Positions 24,401 to 37,831 are shown, numbered from the stretch's first letter. The stretch is 64,000 nt of DNA from Marasmius tenuissimus (GCA_029532415.1 JAQOTA010000014.1:62001-126000), one strand, 5' to 3'. The notes: generated by a model from the sequence alone, not told the origin. Program-made: numbers and translations.

Positions 24401-25320
24401 CCTGTGTCACTTCGGGAGGACAATACCTTCATCCATACACGACCTGCTAACGCCCAGTAGGCGTTGGTTTTCGTCGAGAGCTTTCGCGTCTCCACGACGA
24501 ATAGTTACGCTACACTGAGATCCGAGTGGGGTCGTGCGGCAAGAAATTTGGATGTGTGTTTCGAGAGGGGGATCACTGGCGTCCGAAGCTGGGGGGGGGG
24601 GAGAGGGACTGAGAGAGTAGTTTAGGATGGCCCTCGCACGATCCACATGGAGGGGATTGTCATGCCAGGGATACCCCCACCGTTGGACATTCCTCTACCA
24701 TCTTCGCGATGTTTAAAAACCTGCACTCGTCGGAACTGAGAGAAGTCAGAGGAACTTAGGAAGGAGTTAAGAAGGGAGGCAGGCTGGGCGCTACTAGGCG
24801 AGTACAGTATACTCTTTCATCAAGCTCATCTCGAAGGGAAGGGGAGCTCATCCACTGTAGATTATAGAATTCTCGATACCGACAACATGCTTTTTGTGGT
24901 CCGATTATGCGCCAGTACTCGCTATATGGGAAAATCACCACTCAACTCCCCACTTGGAACTCTTGATCATCATTTGTGAGGTTTTTCCCGACTCGCCCTC
25001 GCCGGTATGGGCCCTAGCCGGAGGCAGCGAAATCGTACCCACCTGTCGCCGCAGGTACCGTCTGGGCACCGGACCATCGCCAGGGAAGGATGTTGTTACC
25101 AACATTAGCTCCAAAGCTTCCTTCTCCGGTCTTGGCAGCTGGATGTGCCGTTCATCAACATCATTGCTAAGTGTCGGAGGGATCCGTCCAGAAACCGTTC
25201 TGAAGACAGCCGTCCTGCTTGCTGGAGTGCAATCTAGAGAGAAATTCCAACTATGTACCCTCTCTGGAGGTCTACTTATACAACAACATTAAATACACCA
25301 GAATTAAATCACAGCTACAC
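21440..25320. other. Gene-poor region
   Basis: Only short unsupported ORFs are visible. A plus-strand pair around 23036-23674 can be spliced (GTAAGT at 23401, CACAG near 23454) but shows no family motif. Positions 22935-23010 match the dispersed sequence at 8040-8170 (TCCAAGAT[C/T]TGAATCGGCG). A G11 run occurs near 24590. Confidence 0.45.
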
Positions 25321-28300
25321 CTATAGGTGTGCCAACATCTCCAAATCCAAGGGTGGATAATCCACATTGCTCCGGATCGCGTCTATGTTGAAAGCCTTCC
25401 AATCTGGCGCATCGGTCATCTCAACCCGAACCTTCGATGAGAGAGCACGGATTTGTTCAAGAGCATCCGTGGCAGCGGGTCGAAGGGAAGGATCGGAATT
25501 CCAACATGAAGTCATGAGCTTCCAGATAGCATCGTCTTCCAACCCTTCGGGGCGGGAAGGGCGCCGCTTTTTAAAGACAACTGCAAGGAGAACAGCGCCA
25601 TCGCTCGGTAGCTCGTGAAAGGGGATGCTTCCTGCGAAGATCTACGTCAGGAAAAACATCTCGTTAATGGTTGAATCTTGCCGAGCGAAGCACGGGTAAC
25701 TTACCTCATAGCACACACACCCATAAGCGTACATGTCGCTCTTGAAAGTGGAGTTGAAAGAGGGCGAGTCCGGATCCAATAATTCTGGTGATAGCCATCG
25801 GGTCGTCCCACTGGCGCGACTGGCGATGGTTGTTGCGAGCCTTAGCGCATGCGAGTCACGAACGCGGGATAGACCAAAGTCTCCTATACATGCTCTCAGC
25901 TCGGGGGTGATGAGGACATTGAGCTATTTAAGAGTTGATCAACTTCGACATTCAGTCAACAGTGCAAGACAACCGCCTTACGCCTTTCATATCGCCGTGA
26001 ACGATGCTCATGTCATGGAGATGAGCGAGACCAGATGCAATGTCCGACGCCTACGAGCACATTAGGCACAGATGCAAAGAGAAAAAATGGGAAACTCATT
26101 ACCAGCAGCATGCGGTCGACGAGTGCAGGAGGCGCCTTCTCGAGAAACGTGACGAGATTCCCCTGTTCCATCCACGGCGAAACCAAACACAATCGTTTGT
26201 GATCCTTATCCAAATAGTACATGCCTATGAACGGCAGAATATTCGGGTGTTTGAGTTGCTGCCATACAATCGCTTCCCGCATGAACTCCTACATTTTGAT
26301 GAGCACCAGAACGTAATTTATGTTATAAAACAAACGCACATTGACTCTGACGGCCTGCTGGACATCAGATGACTGGTAAACCTTCACAACTTTCAGACAA
26401 ACGATCTCGGCTGCTATTTCCCCCTTGTAAACGCTTCCGAAATGGCCTTCGGCCACTGGATATTCGTCCAATTTCTCTACGTTGTTGATCTTTAAGCACC
26501 TTGGGCACATTCCCGACTCCCTTGAGAGGCGCAGCATCATTTTGAATATAGTAGATCTCAACTGTCTTGCGATTCCGGGGTAAGCTGTAAGCTATGGGGG
26601 GAGGGGTCAGTACACATGTAATATGAAAGTAGATGGTAGCCTTGCCGCTTGCAAGAGATCCAGCCACCTCTGGGCTTCATCATCCCTTGTATCGAGCACC
26701 TTTTGACATTTTTCGTCGTCTTTGAGGAAAGCTTGTACTCGTTCAGATTCTTCATCCATTCGTAGTCCTTCTGCCGGTCCAGTTACCTCTGTGGGTGACT
26801 TCTCGCCCCGAATCTTGACCGGTTCAGCCTTGTTCTCGACAATTTTGCTCGTAGCCAAAGCCCGTTTCTTTTCCTCAGGTAGAGTATCCGCAGGCGGTTG
26901 TATCACAACCTGGGTGTAAATCGTGATTCCTTACGTTCACCGTGAAAGGAGGCTAAGTACATACCGTCAAACTCGGTGCAGGGGAAGTTCCTTTCGAAGA
27001 AGACGCTAATGCTGAGTCCTGGGGTTTGTATATCGCCTGAGGGTCCTCTGGCGGGATTACGATAGGTGAACGGGGTGTTCTCTTTCGGTAGGTAGCAACC
27101 GCACCATGTTCGACTGAAGTTTCTGAAAATCGAGCATGTAAATGGCGTGGAATTAACGGCTCTAATGAAAGATAACGCACTCCCTGTAGCACTAATCGCC
27201 TCCTTTGAGAAATTACCGTCGTGGGTCTTGCAGTTGGACGGACTTTCCTCTTCATGCTCCTGGTCCTTACCAGGTATTCTTGGCGGTAGGTCTACATGTG
27301 TACCGATCTTTGTGAGTCGAGATTGCTTGTGGGGATCATACTAAGGTCACTGACTTTCGCTAACGCTACTCGACTCGTCCGTGTCATCTGTTTCATCTAC
27401 AGGTTCACAGAACATCTCCTCGTCATCGTCAAAGTGTTCCTCCTAGATTTGCATACACATCAAAATCGTTTGAACGTCAAGATTACATTGCAGCGCACCG
27501 TATTGGGTTCCTCATGATGGATAGAATCTTCGTGTGGATCGGCCGCCTTGTATAGCTGACTGGACCTATGAATGGATTACAGATATGAGACAAGGTTCAT
27601 AGTTCTGGTAGATCCGGTCGTACCTGTAGGCCTGCATCTCATCCATTGAAAGTTTCTTGAGCCGGCGTTGCGCAAAAATGTCTCCCTGAGCAACCAGGTC
27701 AACGTGGAAGCGCTGTGATCGATTCTGGTCAACCAGATAATCCCTAAAAGAAGTGTGGTTTATGCGAATCTTGTCCTCCGGGCCACGAATATCCAGCACG
27801 GAGAGTAACTCTCGTGACGTCAAAGCTACCTGCCCTGAAGACAGCCCCAGGAGCAACTCAATTTGTGCAGGAGTCGGTGCTAAATATCTTTTAGGTAAAA
27901 CATCGGGATGGATAACAGTTGGGAGGACAAGGATGGCGACAAGGATGGCGTGAACTCGGTCAGGGTCGTGGGTAGCTTCCAGTATCATATTGTATAGTGC
28001 ATCGAGCTCGAGATGGAGTAATACCCCTGGTCGATTGGCCGCGGAGTTGTCAAGGATGAGATGTAGAGTATCTATGGGATGAAGATACGAGGAGGTCATG
28101 AACCTGAACGCGGTTGCCAAGTAGACAAACTGGTTGCAGGACTTGTTTACCAAGGTTGCGAAGTCATTCTGCGACGGCCAGGGGTTTGGGAACTGGACAG
28201 CGTCATACTTCGGATCGCTGACAATACTCTGGAATTGGTGGCGGCAATAGGTCGCGATGTCTTCATCCGGTGTGAATTCATCATCTAAACATATAACCAT

Positions 28301-29132
28301 CGAGAGTGAACGAAAGGGCTCAGAGGTAAACAATTCCTGAATCCAGGCCTCTGGACGACTGCAGATGAGGAATCGCAACGGAAAGTGGGGGCCTTGCTGG
28401 AACGCGTCTCGGATGGTGCTGAGAATGCGTAACTGCGTGGCCTCGTCGCCGCACTCGTCGAGTCCGTCAATGATGACAATATTCGGGACTCGTACTGACG
28501 AAATAAGTGAAAGAATGCCAGAGGGGAAAGCCCACAGGCCGCTCTGTTTCCCGATGGGATCGAAGATGAGCTCTCGGAACTGGTCTTCCATCCTAGCTTC
28601 CAAGATTTTGGGATCTTCCGAAATCCTCCGCTCGATGAGGCGTCGCATGGATGGAATCGTCGAGGCTAGACCATGCGCTGTGGTGAGCCATAGGGCATGG
28701 GGATTATTCCGTTTCGGGTCGGACCGAAAGAAGAAGAACGAAGAGACAAGACGGCCTTTCTGTTCACAAGCTTTAGCGACAGACATCGCGATGGCAGTTT
28801 TTCCAACACCTGCAGCCCCAGTGAGCCAGCAAAGAGGCTTCTCTTTTCCTTTGGCATGCCCCCATTCATGAATCGTACTGAGTGCATTCTCTCGAGTCCC
28901 TGGGAGGCATTCCCCTCGGGAATACTGCTGCTCCGCGTTATGTGAAGCTCCAACGTTCGCAACTGCGTCCCAAAGAATCTTGTTCGCTATCGACAAATCA
29001 GTGTGAATGCTATATGGCGAGAGGAAAATCGAACGGCAACTCACGATTACGAGTCGGTAGAGTGAATCTCCTCACGAAGTCGATGCTCGGGTTCCCTCCA
29101 AAGTTGATGTTCTGGTCTCGTCCGTAGTTCAT
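25321..29132 (-). CDS. Predicted NACHT - TKL protein kinase fusion (NLR-type)
   Basis: Twelve exons (29132-29045, 28986-27624, 27565-27499, 27442-27355, 27291-27181, 27122-26965, 26909-26646, 26591-26346, 26288-26103, 26050-25982, 25923-25705, 25641-25321) sum to 3180 nt, 1059 residues, with every junction in phase. The leader is MNYGRDQNINFGGN. The NACHT domain runs from about residue 80, with Walker A GAAGVGKT (~86-93), Walker B IVIIDGLDECGDE and sensor LRFLICSRPE. After the NACHT helical region comes an acidic linker (EEHFDDDEEMF). A complete kinase occupies about 740-1035: glycine loop AEGHFGSVY, lysine VCLKVVK, HGDMKGLN (HGD replaces HRD, as in Agaricomycete TKLs), DFGLSR, and WLSPELL for APE. 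NACHT ATPases oligomerise as intracellular sensors; the kinase would be an output domain. One intron (26592-26645) is GC-AG. If the long model is wrong, it is a NACHT gene and a kinase gene in tandem. Confidence 0.75.
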
Positions 29133-31440
29133 ATTCTATGAGCCGAAGCCAGTGTAATGTCGGCTGTCGACTATGACCTGAAGGTCCAGTAGATGGAGAA
29201 GAGGAAAGTACGGAATCGTAAAAGCAGCCTGCAGGTGGAAGAAGTGGGCAGCGATGGTGGTGGTTCTGGTGCAAAACACGTAGGAACTTCAAGCAATACT
29301 ACTGGCTCACACATGTCAAGGGACCTTCCGACCAGCAACGAGGTGTGACTTCACGGGACTTGCTCGCATGAGGTCTACACGAAGCCTCAATAACACCAAA
29401 CGATATCACAATCACACACTTCATCCAGTGATCGGAGTCATTCATTGGAGCGACCTAACCGGAAGGTCAGCCGGAGGAAGCCAGGAGTTGGGTTTGCTCC
29501 GAGCCTATCGCTTTGATCAGAATATCCACCAGACATTGAAGTTTCATGCCCTCTGAAGCAAAATCTTGGAACCTGACCTTCCCAGTCACAGCGATGCCAT
29601 TGGATTGCCAAACTCCAGCCAACGAATCCCTCCGGCACACCAAAGGAGCCGTCACCAAAAATAACAACACCTCGTTTCAAGTAATCGATGGATTCTTGTG
29701 CTCACGGATACGCGGCGATAACGAGCTCTGTGAGAATCGAACGAGAAGAATACAGCGGCACGATCACTATCCATCTGACTTCACCCATGCTCGATTCGCG
29801 ACTGCGAAGTCCGGTTCTAATCTTGGAACAATTGAGAGCTAGTAAGTCGAGGTCTGATTTCAGAAGCTTTCTTCTTTCCTGACGTCGTTCAGTGATGTGA
29901 AATGCCCCAGGTAGCGAAGTCGACCATACCAGAAGCCTACGTCCCAATCAACCACCCAAGCACCAGCCGTAATTGGGCGAAATTCTTGAGAGTTGTGGAG
30001 GTGTATGCCTATCGTTGCGAGGGTATGCACTGTGCACGGCCGTCATTATATTGGTTTGAGCGAAAGGTCCGTAACCCAGCGAGCGTTGGTTTTCCGTTTG
30101 CGAGACGAATCAAAACGGGTTTCCAATAACAAGAATCGAAGGAACGGTGTGTAGAGCTGGACAAGAATATTGAGTGCGTGCTTTCATTGAGGAAATGCGC
30201 GAGGTTGGTGACGAAGCTGAGGTTCTGCCGGTGGTGGTTCCAGTGAAAAGGATTCGTAGCCGGTGGGCGCTTATTGAATTCAACCTCATCGACTTCCGCG
30301 ACGATCACAAACAGTCTCTCTGTATATCTATTCACGCCGCTGTATGTTTATGTAGTAATATCGTTAAAGTAGGTCTATTTCTTTGTTTCTAATTCTACCA
30401 ATATCACTCTGAATGCAGAGAACAAGTAACAAGTAAAATGATGGAACAACAACAGTAAGTTCTAACAGTAAAGCGGCCCCACATACATGGGCGTAAAACC
30501 CAATCACTTCTTCTCGTCGCCTCCATCCGTCTTCCTCGTAAGAACTAACGACCGAGATATGGCAATCGGATATCTAAACCCAACAGCAATACCCAAGGTT
30601 TCACCTGGACCCACTGCTTCGGCGAGAATAGCGACGACGGATGAAAGCACTGATCACGAGAGAGACTTCACCGACAGGCTTGTGCTCGCGATTGATCATT
30701 TTCTGACAGGGATTGGAGAGGGAAAAAATCAGAGACGAGCTCAACCCAGATGGCTATTAGGAAGACTAACGGGAAATCCATGAGCACAAGCCAAAAGGAG
30801 GGATAGAGGACATGGGACACGCACTAGTCGTTAACGGCCTATTCGACCTCCTCTCCATAGTCCCCTGCACACCCAAACGCGCACTCAGAAACACCACAAG
30901 CGCGACCCGGTCGTGCACGATGGATCTGAACGATCATCCCCAGCCGCTGAGGCACCGCTACGCCAGACTGTGACTGCAGCTACGGCGAAGGGAGCTTGTA
31001 TGAACGTGCCCGTGAAGTGCCAGTGTCGCTTGCGGTCGCCGTAGCGCCCGCGGAAGACATTGAGGGGGATTAGAACTCGTTGATCAGCGAGGTGAAGCCT
31101 TCCAACCTTCCCTCGTCCCTAGGTTGGGTAACCTATGGGCTGATCGATCTTGTAGACTTGAGAAACGCCTCCGAACGAGATGAGATATTCCGTTCTATCC
31201 CAGTCTCGAGGTGCGGCACTGATGAGCGTAATCTCCTGGAAGCTGAATGAGAATCCCCAGACGCCAGTCGGTATCTGATGAAGCAGATAATGGAATCCGA
31301 GCCTCGGAGGAGGAGGATTCAGAAACCGAATTTGTCCTACTATCAGGACTTCAGACACCTAACTGCACCTCAACGAAGGAAGGGCGAGTCGTTCGACCGG
31401 GAAGAAGTATGAAGCATGATGCCCATCGTACATGGCCCAG
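29133..31440 (-). pseudogene. Decayed gene fragments upstream of the first NACHT gene
   Basis: Minus-strand pieces correspond to pieces upstream of the second NACHT gene. ILAEAVGPGETLGIAVG near 30,600 matches ILAQVGPGGSLGIAG near 41,070. RYGDRKRHWHFTGT near 31,030 matches YSDYKRYWLPTGT near 41,480. The DNA at 29,200-29,470 matches 40,650-40,920. Stops and frame changes interrupt each piece. Another readable fragment, LISAAPRDWDRTEYLISFGG, lies at 31,119-31,358. The original gene is not recognised. The pairing shows that the two NACHT loci come from one duplicated segment. Confidence 0.5.
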
Positions 31441-31789
31441 TGCTCGTGGCTGACATTTGGAAGTGGCTGAGGAGTTTGGACGTGGATGCGAGAGCATAGC
31501 GACGAAGCTGGCCCTCGTGGAGTCGGAATTCGGCGCGCTAGACGGAGTGTACCAAAGATTGGTTCGAAACTAACAAGTGATGTGGAATTGGAAGAGAGGC
31601 AGGGGAGGAACGACTGAGAGGGCGTTTGTCTGGGATACGAAGGGTAGGTGGCCTACGAGACGATGGAGCCCGAGATGATTTGGAAAAATGACGGTGGGAA
31701 GCTAAAAGCGATAGGATTAGAGAAAGACCATGGAAATACAGGTTCAAAAAGCGGCTCACCTGTAGCAGGTAACAGGTTGGACCAGACTG

Positions 31790-33640
31790 CTGATGATTTT
31801 CGTTCTGTTCATCCGTGAGGCTCGATATCTGAGTAGAGTCGATCCGGGTGGTACTCCTCGTATAGGCTATGCCAAGGCGGCAGCGGCGGACGTATCACAC
31901 CCACAATACACGTCCATTTCCCGCTCAATCCAAGCCGCCGTAAACCTCCCGTCGAGAGCTACCTCGATACCGGAGCCAGCCTAAGCTGAACGCCAGTGCA
32001 ACAAGGGCCATCTCGACCGTCACCAGCACCTCTACCCCCCAAACGCAAACCGATCCTGACCGGCGTTGAGGGATCAGCGCTCAGCGCTCAGCGTCAGAAG
32101 GCCCCAGAGCAAAACCCCAGCGCCAGTCTATACCGAAATTCCCTAGCCTTCGACGTCTCTCGTTTACCCCACAGCACAGTCGAAAGACCCAGTGCTCAGT
32201 ATCTGAGAACCCTCTATCCTAAGCTATCATCTCTCCCTAACAGAGATCTAACATTTCGATATCCCCAGGTCTCGGACTTTCACTTCCAGCGTCTCCTTTC
32301 TCTCTTTCCGATCTCGAGCAGCGGTGACCGAAGCCTGATAGTGAAAGAAGGGCAGTGGTCGAGTCTCGGTAATCCGAAATTTGTCCTCGTATGCGGCATT
32401 TCGGGGGCTGTAGGTACGCGATTGATCGTCTTGAATCCGGAAACGAAAAAAATGCGATATGGGTATGGGTGAAGAGGTGCTGGGAACTTAGAACGCCGAT
32501 TCTGGCGGAAGCCGTGACATTGCCACTGGCTATCGTCTCCAGACACTCAAATGAGCTTCAACGAGGGAAGAGTGAGGAAAGGGTGAAGCTCGGTTGCAAA
32601 GACAGAGAGAAGGGGGGTGTCCGTGGTCGAACCATGGAGGCGGCCAAACAACTTGTACTTGTATGCGGAACCGGTCCTTGTAGCGTTGGGAGGTCACGGC
32701 GACAACATTGGTGCGGGACTGACGAGCGATGAGCAAAAAGACAGGGGAAGAACGATATAGACGCACTGTGTAGCTCTTCCCGTGACTTACAAAACCCCAG
32801 ATTTACCACTCCATTCACCTCTACTACTCGGTTGTTGGTACTGGAATCGATGTCCGATCAGCGGTGCAGTAAGGGGAGAAAAAGAAGAGCATATCGTACT
32901 CGTCCCAGAAAAGTTAAAACTGTATGATCCACCATCTACCTGCTCCCGGGAGAGCTTGGACCGGTGTCAAAGCCAGAAATCGGTCGAGGTAGCTGGATGT
33001 TGGTAGGTAGAAGATGCCCGAATCCATATGTTCATGGAAAAGAGGAGCGCCTTGGTTCGGAGGAATGTGTGATTATTATTAAGTTTGAAAAACCAGAATC
33101 GTTCGTGGATATGGTATAATCGGCGCCGGTGACTGTCACTGGTTCCGGTTATGACTTAAACTCGTTGTTTGGTACCGCGAGCTGGATATTGGATGAATGA
33201 ATGACTAGGTGAAGACGTGGTTCAGGGCGTGGTGGGGTGCGTGCCGGTGAATAGCCAAACTAAAGACGTTCGCGTGTATGGCCGTGAGCCGGCAAAAAGG
33301 ATTTTCGGAGTGCCAGTGAGACTAGGAGAGCTAAGTCAGCGAATGGAGCCATAGACGGTTGATAAAAACCCACCTGGATTAAGCTGCCCCCAGATCAGGT
33401 CACAAAGAGGCAGTACACCGCATATTATGCGTTCGGCACCTAGTTTTTCAACCGGTGGATCGGTGAGCTCCCTCGAACTGGTAGTTGTCGTCGACGGTGA
33501 TGGGATTTAGAGATACATGGCTGCTTAGCGCTTAGCAGCGATGAGGAGCACGGGTTGCTCCATTTGGGTTCTGACGTCGATGAAGAGAACAAGGCGAGAC
33601 AAGACTCGCTCAGGATTTGAGCCTGTCAGTGTATAAGCTG
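31790..33640. repeat. Second copy of the decayed block at 6.3-8.2 kb
   Basis: This is the counterpart of the 6,340-8,230 block, in the same order and orientation. It contains the longer open stretch 31996-32472 (158 codons, plus; SLPNRDLTFRYPQVSDFHFQ) that is broken in the other copy, and the minus-strand motif ITVDDNYQFEGAHR near 33,480, followed here by a stop. No function is recognised. Confidence 0.5.
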
Positions 33641-36600
33641 TCAGACCGAGACTTGGATCGATACCATGTATTCGACACATACCTTATGAGAATGCTCTGG
33701 ATTTTTGCTTTATATTATTCTCCGCTCTAGCGTCTGAACTTCCTGGGTTGAATATGAAATTTCGGTGCGAATGCCAGAGCGAGTAACGGTTGGACGAGTT
33801 TTTCGGCCAGTGACAGTGGAAGAAGGCATAGAGTTGGACAGGGAGAAAAACGTGCCGGACAATGAGCGTCCCGGTTTGTGTGAAAAACGATGTCAGTGGG
33901 CGCTTGTTGGTCCTTCCTTTCCCCCCAACTTCCATGATCGAGAAAAGTGAACCATTTCCTATGGGTAACCACGACTCTGAGATGCAACTCGTCGTCTTAT
34001 TATTACAGATCCCTATAGCGCGGCTTTAGTGGCGAGACAATATAACATCTAGTTAATTCACATCTCTCGGCGTGCTTTTGTCCTTCAACTCACCTTTCGA
34101 CTTCTTCCAAGTCTCCAGCCGCTCATCGTCCATACGGAATACAAATGACCAAGCGGATCGCTTAACTCGGCTCTGGTACTCATCTGAAGCTAGACAACCC
34201 AACCCAACTCAGAGCCAGATGGATCATGGACCTTCAAATAGGCCCGGTAGCGATAGCAAACCGACTTCTCGTACACAGTAGCTTCCCATCTGCATCCTCC
34301 TCGCTCTATTGAATCCGCTAAGCCAATTAATGCTGCAAATCTTTTGGTGTCTTGGGTTTGTCGTTTGCACTCATTTCTCCTTCGCTTTTCAGGTCACAGT
34401 CCAGATGCGAAGGATCATTTGCTCGACTCTACTCCTTTCAAGTCTTTCCGAAACAAGGTGAGTCTCGTAAACCTTGAACCAGGACCTCCGTTATTTATTC
34501 TTCGATCTTTTGAGCAGTTCAAATACCAACTCGGTCAGATTGATAAGTGTGACTCGTTCAAGCTCTGGTGCGAAGCATAATCCAGAGCATACCTTCAGGT
34601 ACGCCGCCGCTCTCTCATAATTCTGAGCCTCGGTCAATCCTTCTCCTCGATTGATCCTCTTTGTAGTATCATTCGTGGACCAGGAGCCAGAACAGACAAG
34701 GTGCCAGTGATTACCATGTTGCGATCGTCGCTTCCAAAAAGGCAAGATTTCTTTGGCAACTTGACCCCGATGTACACACACTCGCATAAAGACCCTTACG
34801 GTAGAGGGGTAGGACAAAAACTCGAGGACAGTGTGCTACTTTCCCCATTTGTCTTCTCGATAGAACGGGAATCTCTCAGATTCAGATACGTGTTGTCTGG
34901 AACGACCGATTGGTGAGTAGAAAGGTTTTGGTCGTTGCGCTTTCGAGGAACGTAAAGAACTTGTGGATAGCCAAACACGAAGAACAGCGCTGGGTTTGTT
35001 ATTTTGCTCCCAGAGACATAAACGGACAAACAACCTCCGAGTCTCAAGTGTATTTCTTCGAATTGGGTGTGCGATCGTCTCTGTTTTGTTTCTCCTACAA
35101 GTTGGGCTAATGGCCGTGGTTGTAGACGAACTATCTCTCATCTTTACCGACTCAAGGACGTCTTCGAGTTCCGAGATTAAGACGACGACTACGACCGAGA
35201 TAGACAAACCCACTCCAGGCGTTGGTCGGGAATTCCCAATACGCCCTCTTGGGAGAAGCTTGACCGTCGATACCTTCGTCGCGTCGTTCATTCATCATCA
35301 TGATAGAGGGATGGCCCTGCGTCGTGGAACGAGAACTTTTCAACGTACCTTACGCTCTACGGCAAGCTTTCCACTCTTCGCCTCGCCACCACTGTCTTTT
35401 GATGCGACATGACTGGTCGCGGTTTGTTTTATTCACATGTCTCGAACAGTACAGGCTGGCAAGCGGCCCCAAGCAATGAATGAGTGGCGACCATGGTTCA
35501 CAAAGGAGGTTGACTACCGATGTAGACGATGTTTTCGAGTCTAGGTTCCTGACTCACCTTGAAAACGCGTTAGAGGAGCACGACTCAAATCCGACACACC
35601 GATCCTTGAGTTTGCTTCCCCGTCTCACCTCATGCTTCGACGTCCGAGATTGAGGAACCCTGACGCTAATAAGTTATAACTAAGTATGCCCCAGTTCAGC
35701 GTTCACAGCCTCATTGTTGTACGACCTTCCGAGGTTGTTGGGGAATGAGGATGGCGTCAGTACCGTCGTCCCGAATGCCACTTGCCCCCTCAACTTCCGA
35801 AATCTTGGGCGATCGTTGCGAGTATGATCGGGAATTGAGGACGCCCACCATGAAATGGCATTCAGCGGCTTCGAATACACGTGCTGACGCTAAGCGGGTT
35901 TCCTACGTCTCTGTACCCAAATTTCCCCGTACATTACCCGCTGCTTCCTCTGGGTCTCGATCATATTCATTACCGATTTTTGTATGTATCGTGACTTGCC
36001 AAAACGTCGGGTCTGATCCTGATTGTGGTTGACGGAGCATATCGCCCGTTCTTCTTGAAAGACTGGGCTAGCAATCGTGTCTGCGGGAGATTCATTCAAA
36101 AAGACTCGTTGTCAAAGGCATGTGGGCTTCGACCGGGTGCCATGGGGTGCGTCTTAGGCTCGGAATCATAGTGTATTCGCCTCCTACTGGCACTACGCCG
36201 CATACAAAGATCACATACAAAGCCAAGTCACATAGTTGAAGGATGCATACGAAAAAATGATGACACTGGATGGGTCCGTTAAGTTGGATCTAATACGACT
36301 GCTCTTCACTACTATGATCCCCACTATGTCCACCGTCTCTAATAATAGTTATCAAAGTTCTCCCGATACCGCCGATGCCATTCTTCCTCTGTTCCCCACA
36401 AGAGAAGAATTTGAAATTTTCAAAAAACAAAGCACTGGTGCGATCGCACCCTTTTTAAAAGCCGCCCGCCTTTGGGCTCGCAATACTTACGCGCGGATTC
36501 CAAATCTGACGCGAAGCTTGTTGTCGTAGAACCCTCAACACCGCGCCCTCTCGTTCACCCCCCAGAGCCAGATGGTGTTTATGATACCCCTGGCAACGTT

Positions 36601-37831
36601 CAGAATGCCGATCAACATCTGTGTTTCTGCTCCCCGAGAAACATACTCTCACAACGATATTAGACAACGGTGCTGAAAATTGTGAGAGCTGTGAGGAGCT
36701 TGAACGAGGTCAGTGAGGAGAGGAACAAAGGGAAACCTGTTACCTGATTCAGATCGGCAAAGTCCGAACAAAACGCACGTGTGCCGCCTCGTGAGCGGAA
36801 GCCCCTTTTTGGCATGCGGAACTCTCTTTCAACCCAACTACCATCGTCCCCAGCATCGAGCTCGCGGCCGAATCCTCTCTACCCTATTCATTCTCAATAT
36901 ACACAACATTCAACTTGAGTAGGTTCTTGAAGGCCACCGTGAACGACCGTCCATTAACAAGCCAAGGATGAGATCATAGAGCCAATAGTCAAAGGTTCGT
37001 CGATGAGTCCTTGAAACTTCTGAGTCCGTTCTGATTTGGTGTACACCGCCTGCGTATTTGACCATGCCTTTGGGTTTTCTCTTTTGACGTACACGCAACC
37101 TATTGACTACTTGAGTTGTAGCGACTGAGCTTGTAACCCCCTGTCCCCCCTAAACCCCCTCAAGTCTCAAGGTTGCACCCCGGCTGCGTATGCCGAGCAA
37201 CCAAGTACTTCAATCACTGTGCCGGCTGTACAGAGGCGTGTAACCCGAGCGAAGAAAGGAGCGAAAAACAAGAAGGCTGGTTGATAGGTATGTTTGACCC
37301 TCTTACACGTCGGTTGCTCTCGACTGACACTGCGCCAGTGGGCCGCCTATTAGATCCCATCGGTTTCAACAATGTTCTTAAACGCCCCATTCGAACACCT
37401 ATTTGAACGCCTCTTTTAAATGCCCCTTTTGAACACCTCTTTTAAACACCTCTTTTAAACACCTCTTTCAAAAACCTCTTTTGAACGCTCATTCAAATGC
37501 CCTATTTGCTATGAACTCTGAGTCCCCGTTTTGCCTACTGTCTGTGAAGACCTCCACGGAGACCGCGACCTCCTTCATGATTCCCGCCTTAGCTCGAATT
37601 GGGTATCATTCAAACGGTTATTTGAACGACGTTTGCCATTAACTTAGCTGGAGGTGGCATATTGAGGTTTAGGCGCCGGGCTTTTAAAAGCGGTGCTATA
37701 GCAAAAGTGCTTTATTTTTTAAAAGTTTTATATTATATCCCTGTTCCCCAAGTCCACTCGTTCCATGGCAAGATCAGGACTTGTTCCCTGAGAGCTTCAA
37801 CCTCGGAGGCGAGGTCTACAGAAAAAGCGGT
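33641..37831. other. Gene-poor region
   Basis: Small ORFs only. Those at 34491-34817 (minus) and 36236-36529 (plus) have protein-like composition but no recognisable motif or supported splice partners. The 37376-37510 minisatellite is described separately. Confidence 0.4.
37376..37510. repeat. ~17-bp minisatellite
   Basis: About eight degenerate units of the form AACACCTCTTTTGAACR (variants AACGCC, AAATGCCCC, TTTTAAACACC) run through 37376-37510. Another half unit (TTATTTGAACGAC) lies near 37620. Confidence 0.65.

Noticed and set aside
24588..24600. G-rich run as a G-quadruplex or telomere seed
   Set aside because: A single homopolymer run; no repeated telomere-type hexamers nearby.
27566..29044. 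Stand-alone NACHT ORF of 492 codons starting at GTG
   Set aside because: The start is inside a spliceable intron and the C-terminal end reads past a donor site shared with the paralogue, so the ORF limits are not the gene limits.
31996..32472. Plus-strand ORF of 158 codons as an intact gene
   Set aside because: Matches the decayed block at 6.6-6.8 kb, but flanking in-frame stops and missing continuation suggest a relic.
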